NCBI RefSeq assembly: GCF_044761985.1
Contig: NZ_JBIWDK010000010.1
Span: 1-64,000, forward strand
Direction of reading: 5' to 3'
Source of the DNA: Peribacillus sp044761985
GTDB taxonomy: Bacteria; Bacillota; Bacilli; Bacillales; DSM-1321
Length of the DNA stretch: 64,000 nt
Positions 15,257 through 24,766 of this stretch are shown piece by piece. A model generated the notes under the pieces. The model made no database searches. It saw only the letters and a list, made by a program, of their open reading frames with translations, and was not told where the DNA came from. A program made the translations under genes and the position numbers. Each line of letters opens with the position of its first letter. The first letter of the stretch is position 1.

Positions 15257-16522
15257 CTATGAACGAGCATATAATGCAGCATTCATGCCGGCAAGTCGAC
15301 CGGTCACTAATGCAGAAGTGATGTTATAGCCACCCGTGTATCCGTGGATGTCCAAAATCTCGCCACAGAAATACAGCCCGTCCATTAGTTTGGAGGCCAT
15401 TTCCTTAGGTTGGATTTCTTTGACGGATACACCGCCACCCGTTACGAAGGCCTTTTCAATCGACTGGGTTCCATGGACACCGAATTGGAAGTCCTTACAT
15501 AGTTCGGCGAAGCGGCGGATTTTTTCATTGGAGATCGTCGCACCTTGTTCTTGAAGGTCGATTCCGCTCCGTTCCAGCAAGAAGTGGAGATACCGTTCCG
15601 GTACAAGTCCTTTTAACGTGTTTTTAATTGCCTTTTTCGGTTCGGACTTGATTTCCTTTGCGATATCTTGGAAGACTTCTTCTTTGTTCCGATCCGGAAG
15701 GGCATCGATTTTCATCGTCACTTCAGCGAGGTTCCACTTTTTCATTGCCTTGACGACGAATTGGCTGCACCGAAGAACGGCTGGTCCGGATACTCCAAAG
15801 TGCGTAAAGAGCATGTCCATTTTATGCGTAATCAACGTTTTGCCTTTTGGGTTCAGTACGCTTAATGAAACATCTCGAAGTGCGAGCCCTTGTAGCGTCT
15901 TTTCTTTAATGAATGTTTCATTACTTAGGACCGGGACTTCCGTCGGGAACAGCTCGGTGATTGTATGTCCGGCCTTACGTGCCCAAGCATAGCCGTCACC
16001 GGTTGAGCCTGTTTGCGGGACTGATTTCCCCCCGACGGCAATCACGACCGCATCCGTTTCGAAGATTTGACCATCTTTCAAGCGAACGCCGCTCGTTTTC
16101 CCATTATCATAGAGAACCTCAGCGACAGGGGAATTCTTATAGATCTTCACCTTCAAATCGGCCAGGCGCGTCAATAGGGCATCGACAACGCTTTGTGCTT
16201 TATCGTTGACCGGGAACATCCTTCCATGATCTTCTTCCTTTAGGGCCACGCCTAACTTTTCGAAGAACTGTATGATGTCTTCATTGTTGAATTCAGAAAA
16301 CGCACTATATAAAAATCGCCCGTTTCCAGGGATATGCTGAATGATTTCATCGATGGAGAGCCTGTTCGTCACGTTGCAGCGCCCGCCACCTGATATCGCT
16401 AGTTTCCTGCCTAATTTCTCGCCTTTATCCACTAATAATACGTGGGCACCTTTTTCGCCAGCTGCAATGGCTGCCATCAATCCGGAAGGGCCACCGCCAA
16501 TTACTATTACATCATATTTCAA
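15257..16522 (-). CDS. ytfP: HI0933-like flavoprotein (YtfP), predicted NAD(P)/FAD-dependent oxidoreductase
   Basis: 421 residues from TTG at 16522-16520, close to the 420 of B. subtilis YtfP. A longer frame to 16786 would overlap the divergent murJ. The FAD dinucleotide fold YDVIVIGGGPSGLMAAIAAGEKG starts at residue 2, followed by LGRKLAISGGGRCNVTN, the HI0933 signature. VIAVGGKSVPQTGSTGDGY and the C-terminal GEILDIHGYTGGYNITSA close the FAD site. The biochemical role is not firmly known. Its place next to ytgP is conserved in Bacillus. Confidence 0.9.
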   Translation of the reverse strand: MKYDVIVIGGGPSGLMAAIAAGEKGAHVLLVDKGEKLGRKLAISGGGRCNVTNRLSIDEIIQHIPGNGRFLYSAFSEFNNEDIIQFFEKLGVALKEEDHGRMFPVNDKAQSVVDALLTRLADLKVKIYKNSPVAEVLYDNGKTSGVRLKDGQIFETDAVVIAVGGKSVPQTGSTGDGYAWARKAGHTITELFPTEVPVLSNETFIKEKTLQGLALRDVSLSVLNPKGKTLITHKMDMLFTHFGVSGPAVLRCSQFVVKAMKKWNLAEVTMKIDALPDRNKEEVFQDIAKEIKSEPKKAIKNTLKGLVPERYLHFLLERSGIDLQEQGATISNEKIRRFAELCKDFQFGVHGTQSIEKAFVTGGGVSVKEIQPKEMASKLMDGLYFCGEILDIHGYTGGYNITSALVTGRLAGMNAALYARS

Positions 16523-16727
16523 AATGATCACGCCTTTATTTTTTTCAGTCTCTTCATTATATAGCAAGACCCTGTCAGAATGCGAACTACAATAAAAAGG
16601 AATGATTTGTTTGTATAAAATCCGTGAAAACGATAAACTTGAGTGTAGTTTTCTATAGAAAAAATCCTTTATTATGTTAAGATAAAGAGCGTGTGAAACG
16701 TAACTGAAAGAGGCAGGAAGGGATAAA

Positions 16728-18329
16728 ATGTCGTCTAAGTTTTTAAAAGGGGCTTTTATATTAACCCTGGGAGCGATTATTTCCAAGGTTCTTGGTTTAT
16801 TTTACGTCATCCCATTTGAACATATGGTTGGAAATAAAGGGGCCACACTCTATCAATATGGATATGTTCCCTATACGATATTCATTAGTTTCGCCACGGC
16901 TGGCATGCCGCTTGCCGTTTCTAAATTTATATCGAAGTATAATGCGCTCGAGGAATATGCAGTGGGGGAGAAGCTATTCAAATCGAGCTTGAAGTTAATG
17001 ATGATCACCGGGTTCCTCGCCTTTGTGGTGCTTTTTACAATGGCACCGGTTTTCACTACCATGCTTGGCGTCGATAAGGATAGCGTGAGTGATATCACCT
17101 CTGTCATACGGGCGATCAGCTTCGCTTTGATCCTCGTGCCGTTCATGAGCATCATCCGCGGGTACTTCCAAGGGCATGAAGCCATGGAGCCAACGGCGAT
17201 TTCGCAGGTCGTCGAACAAATCGTCCGAATCGTATTTCTACTGGCCGGTGTGTATATTGTCCTGCATGTCCTTGACGGTGAATTGGTGAGAGCCATCCAG
17301 ATCGCAACATTTGCGGCGACTGTCGGAGCACTCGGCGGTTTAGTCGTTTTGTTTTGGTATTGGAAGAAACAAAAACCGTATTTGGACAGCTTGAAGGAGA
17401 GAGACCGGGGGACGATGTCCATCTCTTTGATCCAGATTTATAAAGAGATTTTCTTATCATCGATTCCATTCATCTTTGTCGGGATCGCGATGCCTCTGTT
17501 CCAATTCGCGGACTTGATGACCTTCAACAGGGCAATGTCTTCGATTGGCTTACTGCATGTGGCCGAGGAGGCACTAGGGGTTCTCAACGTATATGCCCAA
17601 AAGCTTGTCGTGATTCCGATGACACTTGCTACCGGATTTTCGATGGCGTTATTGCCAACGGTGACGAAAGCTTTTGTAAGCGAGGATCAAACCGAGTTCA
17701 CCCGCCAGCTTGATCAGGCTTTTCAAATCTTATTATTCATAACCATTCCGGCGGTCGTTGGGATGTCGGTGCTTGCTGATCCGATTTATAGTGCCTTTTA
17801 CAGTCATGATTTGCTTGGGATTAGTGTGCTTAAGGCTTATGCGCCCGTGTCGGTTCTATTTGCGCTCTTTTCGATTTCTGCTGCTGTATTACAAGGTATC
17901 AATCAGCAAAAATACACGGTGCTCAGTTTGCTAGTCGGATTTTTGGTGAAGTTGAGCTTGAACATTCCGATGATCAAATTATTTGAAACGGAAGGTTCCG
18001 TATATGCGACGGCACTGGGCTATCTGGCCGCAGTCCTATTGAATTTGTACGTCATCTCCTACTTTACGGGCTATCGTTACAGCCTTACGATAAGAAGGAC
18101 CGTCTTGATGGCGACTTTTTCCGCGATAATGGGACTTGCCGTTTGGGGTCTGCACAGCTTGTTATCCCTTTGGTTAACTTCTGAAGGCCGATTCCAGGCA
18201 ATCTTGATTTCCGCCGTATGTGCGATTTTTGGGGCACTGATCTACGCGGCGCTCTCCTTGAAGAGCAAACTTGCCCATCGCCTATTCGGTACGAGAATTG
18301 ATAGGTTGAAGAAGAAGTTGGGATTATAA
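16728..18329 (+). CDS. murJ: Lipid II flippase MurJ (YtgP), MOP superfamily
   Basis: 533 residues with about 14 membrane segments. It is a MATE-like exporter of the MOP superfamily with FLKGAFILTLGAIISKVLGLFYVIPF at the N-terminus and conserved Arg/Lys between segments (SIIRGYFQGHEAMEPTAISQVVEQIVRI). YtgP of B. subtilis is the MurJ orthologue that flips the peptidoglycan precursor lipid II across the membrane. Older annotation calls it a polysaccharide biosynthesis or stage V B-like protein. ATG 16728 follows AGGCAGGAAGGG. Divergent from ytfP, followed by a terminator. Confidence 0.9.
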   Translation: MSSKFLKGAFILTLGAIISKVLGLFYVIPFEHMVGNKGATLYQYGYVPYTIFISFATAGMPLAVSKFISKYNALEEYAVGEKLFKSSLKLMMITGFLAFVVLFTMAPVFTTMLGVDKDSVSDITSVIRAISFALILVPFMSIIRGYFQGHEAMEPTAISQVVEQIVRIVFLLAGVYIVLHVLDGELVRAIQIATFAATVGALGGLVVLFWYWKKQKPYLDSLKERDRGTMSISLIQIYKEIFLSSIPFIFVGIAMPLFQFADLMTFNRAMSSIGLLHVAEEALGVLNVYAQKLVVIPMTLATGFSMALLPTVTKAFVSEDQTEFTRQLDQAFQILLFITIPAVVGMSVLADPIYSAFYSHDLLGISVLKAYAPVSVLFALFSISAAVLQGINQQKYTVLSLLVGFLVKLSLNIPMIKLFETEGSVYATALGYLAAVLLNLYVISYFTGYRYSLTIRRTVLMATFSAIMGLAVWGLHSLLSLWLTSEGRFQAILISAVCAIFGALIYAALSLKSKLAHRLFGTRIDRLKKKLGL

Positions 18330-18394
18330 AAAGATTGTGTTTTAAATGTAAGAAAAAGGGTAATGTTATATTATCCCCTGATTTAAATATATTG

Positions 18395-18430
18395 GCCTTG
18401 CCTGTCATGAAAATGGGCAAGGCTTTTTAC
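18395..18430 (+). terminator. Terminator after murJ
   Basis: GCCTTGCC and GGCAAGGC form an 8-bp stem with a 13-nt loop, followed by T5. Confidence 0.7.
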
Positions 18431-18453
18431 TGAAAAGGCTTTAGGAGGAAACA

Positions 18454-19176
18454 ATGAGAATTGATAAGATTTTATCCAATATTGGGTACGGAAGCAGGAA
18501 AGAAGTGAAGAAGCTCCTGAAGTCCGGAGCCGTGAAGGTCAACGACCGGATATTGAAGGACGCGAAGGAACAGGTGGACCCTGATGTTGAAATCGTAACA
18601 GTTCATGACGAACGGGTTGAATATAGAGAATTCATTTACCTAATGATGAATAAGCCTCCGGGCGTATTGTCGGCAACGGAAGACAAACACCAAGAGACGG
18701 TCATCGACATCCTTGAGCCGGAGGACGCGGTCTTTGAACCATTCCCGGTCGGCAGATTGGATAAAGATACAGAGGGGCTATTGTTGATCACGAATGACGG
18801 CAAGCTTGCACACCAGCTGCTATCCCCGAAGAAACATGTGCCGAAAACATATTTTGCGGTCATTGATGGTGAAGTCACGGAACGGGATATTGAAGCATTC
18901 CGTAACGGTGTCACCCTGGACGATGGGTATGAAACGAAACCAGGCGAATTGAACATTTTAAAATCGGGCCTGACTTCTGATATCGAGTTGACGATAATGG
19001 AAGGGAAGTTCCATCAAGTGAAGCGGATGTTTGAATCTGTCGGAAAGAAAGTCGTATATCTGAAGCGTCTTTCGATGGGAAGCCTGCAACTAGACGAGGA
19101 TCTTGAACTTGGGGAATACCGGGAGTTAACGGCAGAAGAACTTGAACAGCTGAAGGCAGGTCAGCCTGCTGAATAA
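18454..19176 (+). CDS. rsuA: 16S rRNA pseudouridine synthase, RsuA family (YtzG)
   Basis: 240 residues. The N-terminal S4 RNA-binding domain is MRIDKILSNIGYGSRKEVKKLLKSGAVKVN. The catalytic domain has FPVGRLDKDTEGLLLITNDG, where the Asp of GRLD is the catalytic residue of the family, and the motif FHQVKRMFESVGKKVVYLKRLSMG at the end. It isomerises a uridine in 16S rRNA (position 516 in E. coli RsuA). The ATG is at 18454 with TTAGGAGG upstream. Neighbouring murJ and ytzE match the B. subtilis order. Confidence 0.92.
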   Translation: MRIDKILSNIGYGSRKEVKKLLKSGAVKVNDRILKDAKEQVDPDVEIVTVHDERVEYREFIYLMMNKPPGVLSATEDKHQETVIDILEPEDAVFEPFPVGRLDKDTEGLLLITNDGKLAHQLLSPKKHVPKTYFAVIDGEVTERDIEAFRNGVTLDDGYETKPGELNILKSGLTSDIELTIMEGKFHQVKRMFESVGKKVVYLKRLSMGSLQLDEDLELGEYRELTAEELEQLKAGQPAE

Positions 19177-19187
19177 ATAACAAAAAA

Positions 19188-19216
19188 TGAGGCGGACTAG
19201 TAGTCCGCCTCAAATT
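19188..19216. terminator. Bidirectional terminator between rsuA and ytzE
   Basis: TGAGGCGGAC and GTCCGCCTCA form a perfect 10-bp stem with a 5-nt loop flanked by A and T-rich runs. Confidence 0.85.
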
Positions 19217-19257
19217 ACTTTTTACATATCGATTTTGTTCGGGTGGTCATTCTTTTT

Positions 19258-19479
19258 TTAAGATGACATCTTCACTTTTTTGCTTGTTGTTGTCCAAACA
19301 CCACGGCTTGGGCTTTGAACAAGGTCATTGTACTCTAGGACATTTAAATCGCGTTGCACTGTTCGAGGAGTGATGCCAAATTCTTCTACAAGCTCTTGAG
19401 TAGAAACCGTACCGTTGTTACTAATGAACATATAAACGGATTTAATACGGGTTAACATGCGATTTGTTGAAGGTTTCAA
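19258..19479 (-). CDS. ytzE: DeoR-type small winged-helix protein (YtzE)
   Basis: 73 residues consisting only of a DeoR N-terminal helix-turn-helix: RIKSVYMFISNNGTVSTQELVEEFGITPRTVQRDLNVLEYNDLVQ, with the STQELxxxFGxTxRTxxRDL signature. There is no ligand-binding domain. The length agrees with B. subtilis YtzE, which also lies beside the rsuA-type gene. It may act as a small DNA-binding protein or modulator; targets are unknown. Confidence 0.88.
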   Translation of the reverse strand: MKPSTNRMLTRIKSVYMFISNNGTVSTQELVEEFGITPRTVQRDLNVLEYNDLVQSPSRGVWTTTSKKVKMSS

Positions 19480-20001
19480 ACAAAATCACTCCTATTCTTT
19501 TCATTGTTATTCTGAACAAATGAAAACAACCGATATGTCGGACAGCATTTCAGCTGCCACTATGTACGTACTATACCCACCCTTTAACTCCTCGGAAACA
19601 TTAAGAAAAAACAAGATGCCATATGCTTTATTTTACCCCTATACATATCTAAATTCCATACCAAATTTTAGAATTAACTAAATATTACATCTATTATATA
19701 GTTTTTTTAACCAAAATATTCATTTAAATTCAAAAATAAATGAATTTCAGGGTAGAATGAAAGCATGCCTTTATTTTGTCAAAAATTCCAAGGAATATTC
19801 ATGGGTAAGGGAAAAATTCACTCCACTTCTAAACGATCATGTCCTTTTGTGAAGATAACCTTTCATCGGCAACCAACATATACTATGATATTTACAGTAC
19901 CATTATCATAGAGTATGAGATGAACTTGATGGTTTGTAAGGAAGTACACTTCAAGATGATTCTTTTAGAATTGAAATATAACCATATACGAGGTAGAGCA
20001 T
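19480..20001. other. Intergenic region between ytzE and the 20002 gene
   Basis: AT-rich, about 520 bp, containing the divergent promoters of the two flanking genes. Short open frames in it lack ribosome binding sites and have atypical codon use. I see no RNA gene or clear repeat. Confidence 0.4.
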
Positions 20002-20352
20002 ATGAACGAAAGATTAATGGAGTTTCTATTGCGGGACGAAGTGTCCAGACTTACGGGCATGAAGCGGCAAGTATATGAATTTATCGTGTATGAAGAAGAT
20101 TACCTGGCTTCAAAAGCGGAAACGGTCGATCAATTTATGAGATTATTAGTAAAGCATTCTCCGCCGCGACTCGCGGCCCGACATTTTAACATGCCTTATG
20201 AAGAAATCATTCGGTTCATGTGTGAGATCGAAGAAGAGCTGAATGCCCGGTTAGAAGAAAGATGTAAAAAAGTGAAATGGATGGATTTTACGGAAAAGAG
20301 CCAGCGAACGCTTGATGATCATGATAAGAAGTTGTATCTATTTGTGAATTGA
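20002..20352 (+). CDS. Conserved hypothetical protein, helical, possible DNA-binding
   Basis: 116 residues, strongly helical and charged. The middle segment SPPRLAARHFNMPYEEIIRFMCEIEEELNARL looks like a helix-turn-helix followed by a long helix (LAARHFNMPYEEIIRFM). The start ATG 20002 follows GAGGTAGAG and a terminator follows the stop, so the gene is real. I do not recognise the family. A regulator-like role is only a suggestion. Confidence 0.6.
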   Translation: MNERLMEFLLRDEVSRLTGMKRQVYEFIVYEEDYLASKAETVDQFMRLLVKHSPPRLAARHFNMPYEEIIRFMCEIEEELNARLEERCKKVKWMDFTEKSQRTLDDHDKKLYLFVN

Positions 20353-20357
20353 ATAAG

Positions 20358-20394
20358 AAAAACGGTGCAACGCCTTAACGCTGCACCGTTTTTT
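20358..20394. terminator. Terminator between the 20002 gene and guaC
   Basis: AAACGGTGCA and TGCACCGTTT form a stem with A and T-runs on either side, shared by the convergent genes. Confidence 0.85.
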
Positions 20395-20410
20395 GTATGG
20401 GGTTGAATGA

Positions 20411-21394
20411 TCAATAAACTTTATCACCATTAAAAATTGAATTTTTCACGATGACATAATCTACAGTTCGAATCGCTTCTAATTTCGTTCCACCAGCATA
20501 AGAAATGGAGGATTGAAGATCTTGTTCCATTTCTTTTAATGTGTCTTTTAACGCACCTTTGTGCTCGACAAACATTTTCTTGCCTTCTACATTCTTCTTT
20601 TCACCTTTTTGAAACTCTGAAGCTGAACCAAAGTACTCTTTATAGATCTTTCCATCTTTCTCAACTATTTCGCCTGGAGATTCATCATGGCCAGCGAATA
20701 ATGAACCAATCATCACCATAGTGGCACCAAATCTAATAGATTTCGCTATATCCCCATGTGTACGAATGCCACCGTCCGCAATAATCGGTTTACTTGCGGC
20801 CTTTGCACATAGACGCACGGCTGCTAACTGCCAGCCACCCGTACCAAATCCTGTCTTGATCTTCGTGATGCAAACCTTACCTGGTCCAATTCCAACTTTT
20901 GTTGCATCCGCCCCGGCATGTTCCAATTCTCTTACGGCTTCTGGAGTACCGACGTTACCTGCAATTACGAAACTATCAGGTAAGTGATGTTTGATATGTT
21001 GGATCATATTGATTACAGCATTGGAATGGCCATGCGCGATATCTATCGTAATGTAGTCCGGTACAATACGCTCTTCAGCCAATTCTTGTATGAACCCATA
21101 TTCTTCTTCTTTGACTCCGACACTGATGGAAGCGATACACTCACACGCATGCATATCTTGAATAAAAGCTTTGCGCTTTTCTGGTTCAAAACGATGCATG
21201 ATATAGAAGTACCCATTCTTAGCCAAGGATGTAGCGACTTTCTCATCTATAATGGTCTGCATATTCGCAGGTACCACAGGTAACTTGAAGGTATGTTTGC
21301 CTAACTTTACAGTAGTATCACATTCTGAACGACTATTAACTATACATTTAGCGGGAATTAATTGAATATCTTCGTAATCAAACACATTTTCCAT
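20411..21394 (-). CDS. guaC: GMP reductase
   Basis: 327 residues. It deaminates GMP to IMP with NADPH in purine salvage. An IMPDH/GMPR TIM barrel is seen: FDYEDIQLIPAKCIVNSRSECD at the start, VIAGNVGTPEAVRELEHAGADATKVGIGPGKVCITKIKTGFG with the active-site Cys, and IIADGGIRTHGDIAKSIRFGATMVMIGS for phosphate binding. It lacks the CBS domains of GuaB, and the GSASEFQKGEKKNVEGKK loop is that of GuaC. The ATG follows AGAGGTG. A possible PurR box pair lies upstream. Confidence 0.95.
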   Translation of the reverse strand: MENVFDYEDIQLIPAKCIVNSRSECDTTVKLGKHTFKLPVVPANMQTIIDEKVATSLAKNGYFYIMHRFEPEKRKAFIQDMHACECIASISVGVKEEEYGFIQELAEERIVPDYITIDIAHGHSNAVINMIQHIKHHLPDSFVIAGNVGTPEAVRELEHAGADATKVGIGPGKVCITKIKTGFGTGGWQLAAVRLCAKAASKPIIADGGIRTHGDIAKSIRFGATMVMIGSLFAGHDESPGEIVEKDGKIYKEYFGSASEFQKGEKKNVEGKKMFVEHKGALKDTLKEMEQDLQSSISYAGGTKLEAIRTVDYVIVKNSIFNGDKVY

Positions 21395-21406
21395 TGTTTA
21401 CACCTC

Positions 21407-21452
21407 TATATACGAATGTTGTAATATTTTTTTATGAAATTGTTCGCCCATT
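21407..21452 (-). promoter_or_regulatory. Possible PurR box pair upstream of guaC
   Basis: CGAA (21413-21416) and TTCG (21443-21446) face each other 26 bp apart. The second reads GGCGAACAAT on the minus strand, close to the CCGAACAAT core of a PurBox. Known B. subtilis pairs are one or two bp closer, and guaC (yumD) is a member of that PurR regulon. Confidence 0.3.
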
Positions 21453-21669
21453 GGTAATTTACATCATTTTCATCATTAAGTCAAAGCTTTTATTTTTAAA
21501 TAAATCAAAAAATTATAAAAAGAAGCGGTTCTGCATCCTATGAATCTCCTTATCACGTACAATCTGAGCCAAAGTGCAACAGGTGTAAGCGGCGACCCAA
21601 GTAAAAAAGAGAAAAGAACTTTAGTAGAAAAATTTGTAAAAAAGAAGAAAAGAGTGTACATTTAATTTA

Positions 21670-21684
21670 TGAGAATGAGAATCA
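21670..21684 (+). promoter_or_regulatory. Fur-like box upstream of the ferredoxin/flavodoxin reductase
   Basis: TGAGAATGAGAATCA matches the 7-1-7 Bacillus Fur box (TGATAAT-N-ATTATCA) at 11 of 14 positions. It lies 31 bp before the start codon. B. subtilis ycgT is iron-regulated, which supports the call. Confidence 0.6.
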
Positions 21685-21715
21685 ATTACAATTGGTTTCC
21701 GAGGAGTGGTCATGA

Positions 21716-22768
21716 GTGAAACAGTACGATGTCTATGATGTAACCGTAATTGGGGGAGGGCCTGCTGGCCTTTATTCCGCTTTTTATAGTGGGTTAAGAG
21801 AAATGAAGACAAAGATCATTGAATATCAGCCACAATTAGGTGGGAAGATCCATGTATATCCTGAGAAGATGATTTGGGATGTTGGGGGACAGACACCTAT
21901 TACGGGAGCTAAGTTAATTGATCAACTTGTGGAACAGGGATTAACCTTTAATCCAACGGTAGTATTGAATGAAAAGGTGGAGTCGATCAAGCGGGATGAA
22001 GAGGGGATGTTTGTCTTGCTTACGTCTTCCGGCGGCCTGCACTATTCGAAAACGATCATCGTGGCCGTCGGTGGCGGGATATTGAATCCACAAAAGCTGG
22101 AAATCGATGGGGCAGAGCGTTATGAAGTGTCCAATCTGAATTACACGGTAAAGTCCTTAGAACGATTCAAGGATAAAACGGTAATCATTTCAGGTGGTGG
22201 AAATTCTGCTATCGATTGGGCGAATGAATTGGAGCCTATCGCCAAAAAGGTCTATGTGGCCTATAGAAAAAGTTCGTTGGTGGGTCATGAATCACAGATA
22301 AGCCAATTGATGAAAAGTTCTGCAGAATGCCTGTTCAATACGTCCATTACAAAACTGGTCGCTTGTACCAATCATGAAGTCATTGAACGTGTAGAACTAA
22401 CGAGTCATGAAACAGGGGAGGTTTCCCATTTATCAATCGATGAAGTGATCATCAACCATGGGTATGAGCGTGATGCCTCGCTCCTGGAAAACAGTGAAGT
22501 GAAGGTGGATATGGCCGATCATTATTATATTGCAGGCAATGCAACCAGTGAATCCTCAGTAGAAGGGATGTATGCCGCAGGGGATATTCTTCAGTATGAT
22601 GGGAAAGTGAACTTAATAGCGGGTACCTTCCAGGATGCCGCAAATGCAGTCAATCAAGCGAAACAGTTCATCCAGCCTGATGCGCACAAGGTGGGAATGG
22701 TTTCTTCACATAATGAAATATTCAAAAGACGTAATAGGGAAATCGTTCAACAGATGATGACGCGATAA
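21716..22768 (+). CDS. Ferredoxin/flavodoxin--NADP reductase (YcgT/YumC type)
   Basis: 350 residues, thioredoxin-reductase-like FNR. The FAD fold VTVIGGGPAGLYSAFYSGLR is at the N-terminus, the NADPH fold VIISGGGNSAIDWANEL at about 155-170, and MYAAGDILQYDGKVNLIAGTFQDAANAVNQAK at the FAD C-terminal site. The redox CxxC of thioredoxin reductase is absent, as in YumC/YcgT. It passes electrons from NADPH to ferredoxin or flavodoxin. The GTG at 21716 follows GAGGAG; an overlapping ATG at 21712 is in another frame. The Fur-like box suggests induction under iron limitation, pointing to the YcgT rather than YumC paralogue. Confidence 0.88.
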   Translation: MKQYDVYDVTVIGGGPAGLYSAFYSGLREMKTKIIEYQPQLGGKIHVYPEKMIWDVGGQTPITGAKLIDQLVEQGLTFNPTVVLNEKVESIKRDEEGMFVLLTSSGGLHYSKTIIVAVGGGILNPQKLEIDGAERYEVSNLNYTVKSLERFKDKTVIISGGGNSAIDWANELEPIAKKVYVAYRKSSLVGHESQISQLMKSSAECLFNTSITKLVACTNHEVIERVELTSHETGEVSHLSIDEVIINHGYERDASLLENSEVKVDMADHYYIAGNATSESSVEGMYAAGDILQYDGKVNLIAGTFQDAANAVNQAKQFIQPDAHKVGMVSSHNEIFKRRNREIVQQMMTR

Positions 22769-22777
22769 TACATGCAG

Positions 22778-22812
22778 AAAGCTCCAGTCCCCTTATGGGC
22801 TGGAGCTTTTTG
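22778..22812. terminator. Terminator after the reductase gene
   Basis: AAAGCTCCAG and CTGGAGCTTTT form a strong stem followed by T residues. It sits between convergent genes. Confidence 0.8.
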
Positions 22813-22819
22813 CGTGTAT

Positions 22820-24766
22820 TTAAAGGGATTCCTTAATCACCTTTTTGTAATGGAAAACGGAAAGGATACCGAAGATCGAGTACAGTATCGTATAGAGGAC
22901 CATGACAATGATCATGGGTGTCCAGACTTCCGTACCAAAGAAGAACCAGCCGGATTTAACGGCAAAATAGCTATGGAATAACCCAACGACTAGAGGAATC
23001 CCAAAGTTGAAGACCTGTTTGGCCTGAATCCCTTTTAACAAATCACCTTGTGTGAACCCAAGTTTTCGTAAAATGGTATAGTTCGCTTTTTCATTTTCGC
23101 TCTCATCCATCTGTTTGAAATAAAGGATGCACCCTGATGTGATCAAGAACGTTAATCCTAAAAAGCCGACGATGAACATCGTAAGACCCATGTTTATTTT
23201 TATACTTTGCAGTTCTTGGTATTGTGAACCACTATATTCTTTATCCTGGAAGGAAATCGTATCGAAAATCTCATTCGCCTTTTCGATATCACCCTTATTC
23301 TTTAAGTCAATCCCATAATAAACGGGAGAATCCAGTTGGAGTTCAGGGTCCAAATCCTTTTTCAGACGGTCAAAAACTGCTTGATCCACAATGGCTACTG
23401 GCATTCCGCCATTCGTTAAATAATAGGGAAGGATGGAGTCATCTTCTGGCCCTAAATAGTTTTGGGGAATGCTCATGTTTTTTCCCTTCAATTCGATTTT
23501 CCCGGAATCTTTAAGAGATGTTAAACTCTGTAGCGTTGGACTATACCCGCTGAAGATGGTCTCTTTCGGTGTGACATCGATCCTCTTCACCGACCGATCA
23601 CTGACAATGGCAAGATTCATGATATTCGGGTCAAAGCCCGCTTCTTCTATGGTGCTATCCAGTATATCTTTTATATTGACCTTTGCCCGAATGACCTCTA
23701 TCTTATTTTCGTTATATCCGATTGATTTTGCTGCCAATGCCTCTTTTAACTTGTTTGAATCCTCGCCATTGGACAGGGAAAAGTCATTAGGTACATAGGC
23801 TGTGGCCATTTTCTCCGATGAGTAATAGGAGATATAGGTCAAGGATAATAATCCGATTGCAAGAGCGGAAACGGTCGTGATGATGGTCAGTAAAACGGAA
23901 TTGGATTTCATCCGGAACATGATGGATGAAAGCGACAGCACTTCATTGATATTCAGGTATCCATTCTTCCTCTTGCGGACAATATTAAAGAGGAAAGACA
24001 CCGATCCCTTATAAAATAGGTAGGTTCCGATGATGACGGACCCCAGAATGAATAGCATGGCTATTAAAAGGGAATTCGCCTGAGAGAAAGAACCATCAAA
24101 TAACTTCGTTGAAACATAATAGCCAGCAATGATAAGAATGATTCCAGCTATCCCAAGGATCATTTCAAAAATCGAAACCCTCTTCACTTTTCCTTCCGTG
24201 TTCGAAGTCACCCTAAAAAGTGATAAGATGGTCTGTCTTTTGATGAAACCAAAGTTCATCAACATGATGAATAGATAGATGATACTGAATACGATAAGTG
24301 TCTGAATGAATGGTTGCATGGTAAAGTGAAGGGCGGCGATCGCCTGGACTCCCGTAAGCTTGAATAATATCATGATGATCAATTTTGAAGCCGCAAACCC
24401 TACGAATATCCCCAGGAATACGGAACAGAAATACAGGATTAAATTTTCGACGCTCAGGATGCGGAAAATCCTGTTTTTGGTCATGCCTATTAATTGAAAT
24501 AAGCCAATTTCCTTGCTGCGACGTTTAATGAAAATGCTATTGGCATATAAAAGAAAGATGGAAACGATGGCAATCAACAGGACGGAGGCTGCTTGAATGG
24601 CAGCTCCCCCTTTAATCCCCCCGCTTACTTGATCCATTGACGGATCGTATTGCAAGGTAACAAAAGCATAATAAAGGGAGGCGCTGAAGACCAAAGCGAA
24701 AACGTATAGATAATAATTCTTCAGGTTCTTTTTCAGACTGCGAAAGATGAGTTGATTAATGCTCAT
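22820..24766 (-). CDS. Bce-type ABC transporter permease (FtsX family)
   Basis: 648 residues with ten predicted membrane segments. One large extracytoplasmic domain lies between segments 7 and 8 (about residues 310-520). This is the BceB/PsdB/YxdM layout. Such permeases free membrane targets from peptide antibiotics such as bacitracin or lantibiotics and also form a sensory complex with the histidine kinase. An 11-bp overlap with the ATPase gene shows coupled translation. The peptide recognised cannot be predicted from this sequence. Confidence 0.9.
   Translation of the reverse strand: MSINQLIFRSLKKNLKNYYLYVFALVFSASLYYAFVTLQYDPSMDQVSGGIKGGAAIQAASVLLIAIVSIFLLYANSIFIKRRSKEIGLFQLIGMTKNRIFRILSVENLILYFCSVFLGIFVGFAASKLIIMILFKLTGVQAIAALHFTMQPFIQTLIVFSIIYLFIMLMNFGFIKRQTILSLFRVTSNTEGKVKRVSIFEMILGIAGIILIIAGYYVSTKLFDGSFSQANSLLIAMLFILGSVIIGTYLFYKGSVSFLFNIVRKRKNGYLNINEVLSLSSIMFRMKSNSVLLTIITTVSALAIGLLSLTYISYYSSEKMATAYVPNDFSLSNGEDSNKLKEALAAKSIGYNENKIEVIRAKVNIKDILDSTIEEAGFDPNIMNLAIVSDRSVKRIDVTPKETIFSGYSPTLQSLTSLKDSGKIELKGKNMSIPQNYLGPEDDSILPYYLTNGGMPVAIVDQAVFDRLKKDLDPELQLDSPVYYGIDLKNKGDIEKANEIFDTISFQDKEYSGSQYQELQSIKINMGLTMFIVGFLGLTFLITSGCILYFKQMDESENEKANYTILRKLGFTQGDLLKGIQAKQVFNFGIPLVVGLFHSYFAVKSGWFFFGTEVWTPMIIVMVLYTILYSIFGILSVFHYKKVIKESL

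Larger units (their letters stand above)
21395..21715. other. Divergent intergenic region guaC / reductase
   Basis: It holds a possible PurBox pair near guaC (21407-21452) and a Fur-like box (21670-21684) next to the reductase start. No gene is supported within it. Confidence 0.5.

Noticed and set aside
16523..16786. Extended ytfP reading frame of 509 residues
   Set aside because: It would overlap the start of divergent murJ, and the FAD fold begins two residues after the TTG at 16522; length then agrees with YtfP.
19480..20001. Short open frames in the ytzE upstream region
   Set aside because: No ribosome binding sites and sequence composition of AT-rich intergenic DNA.
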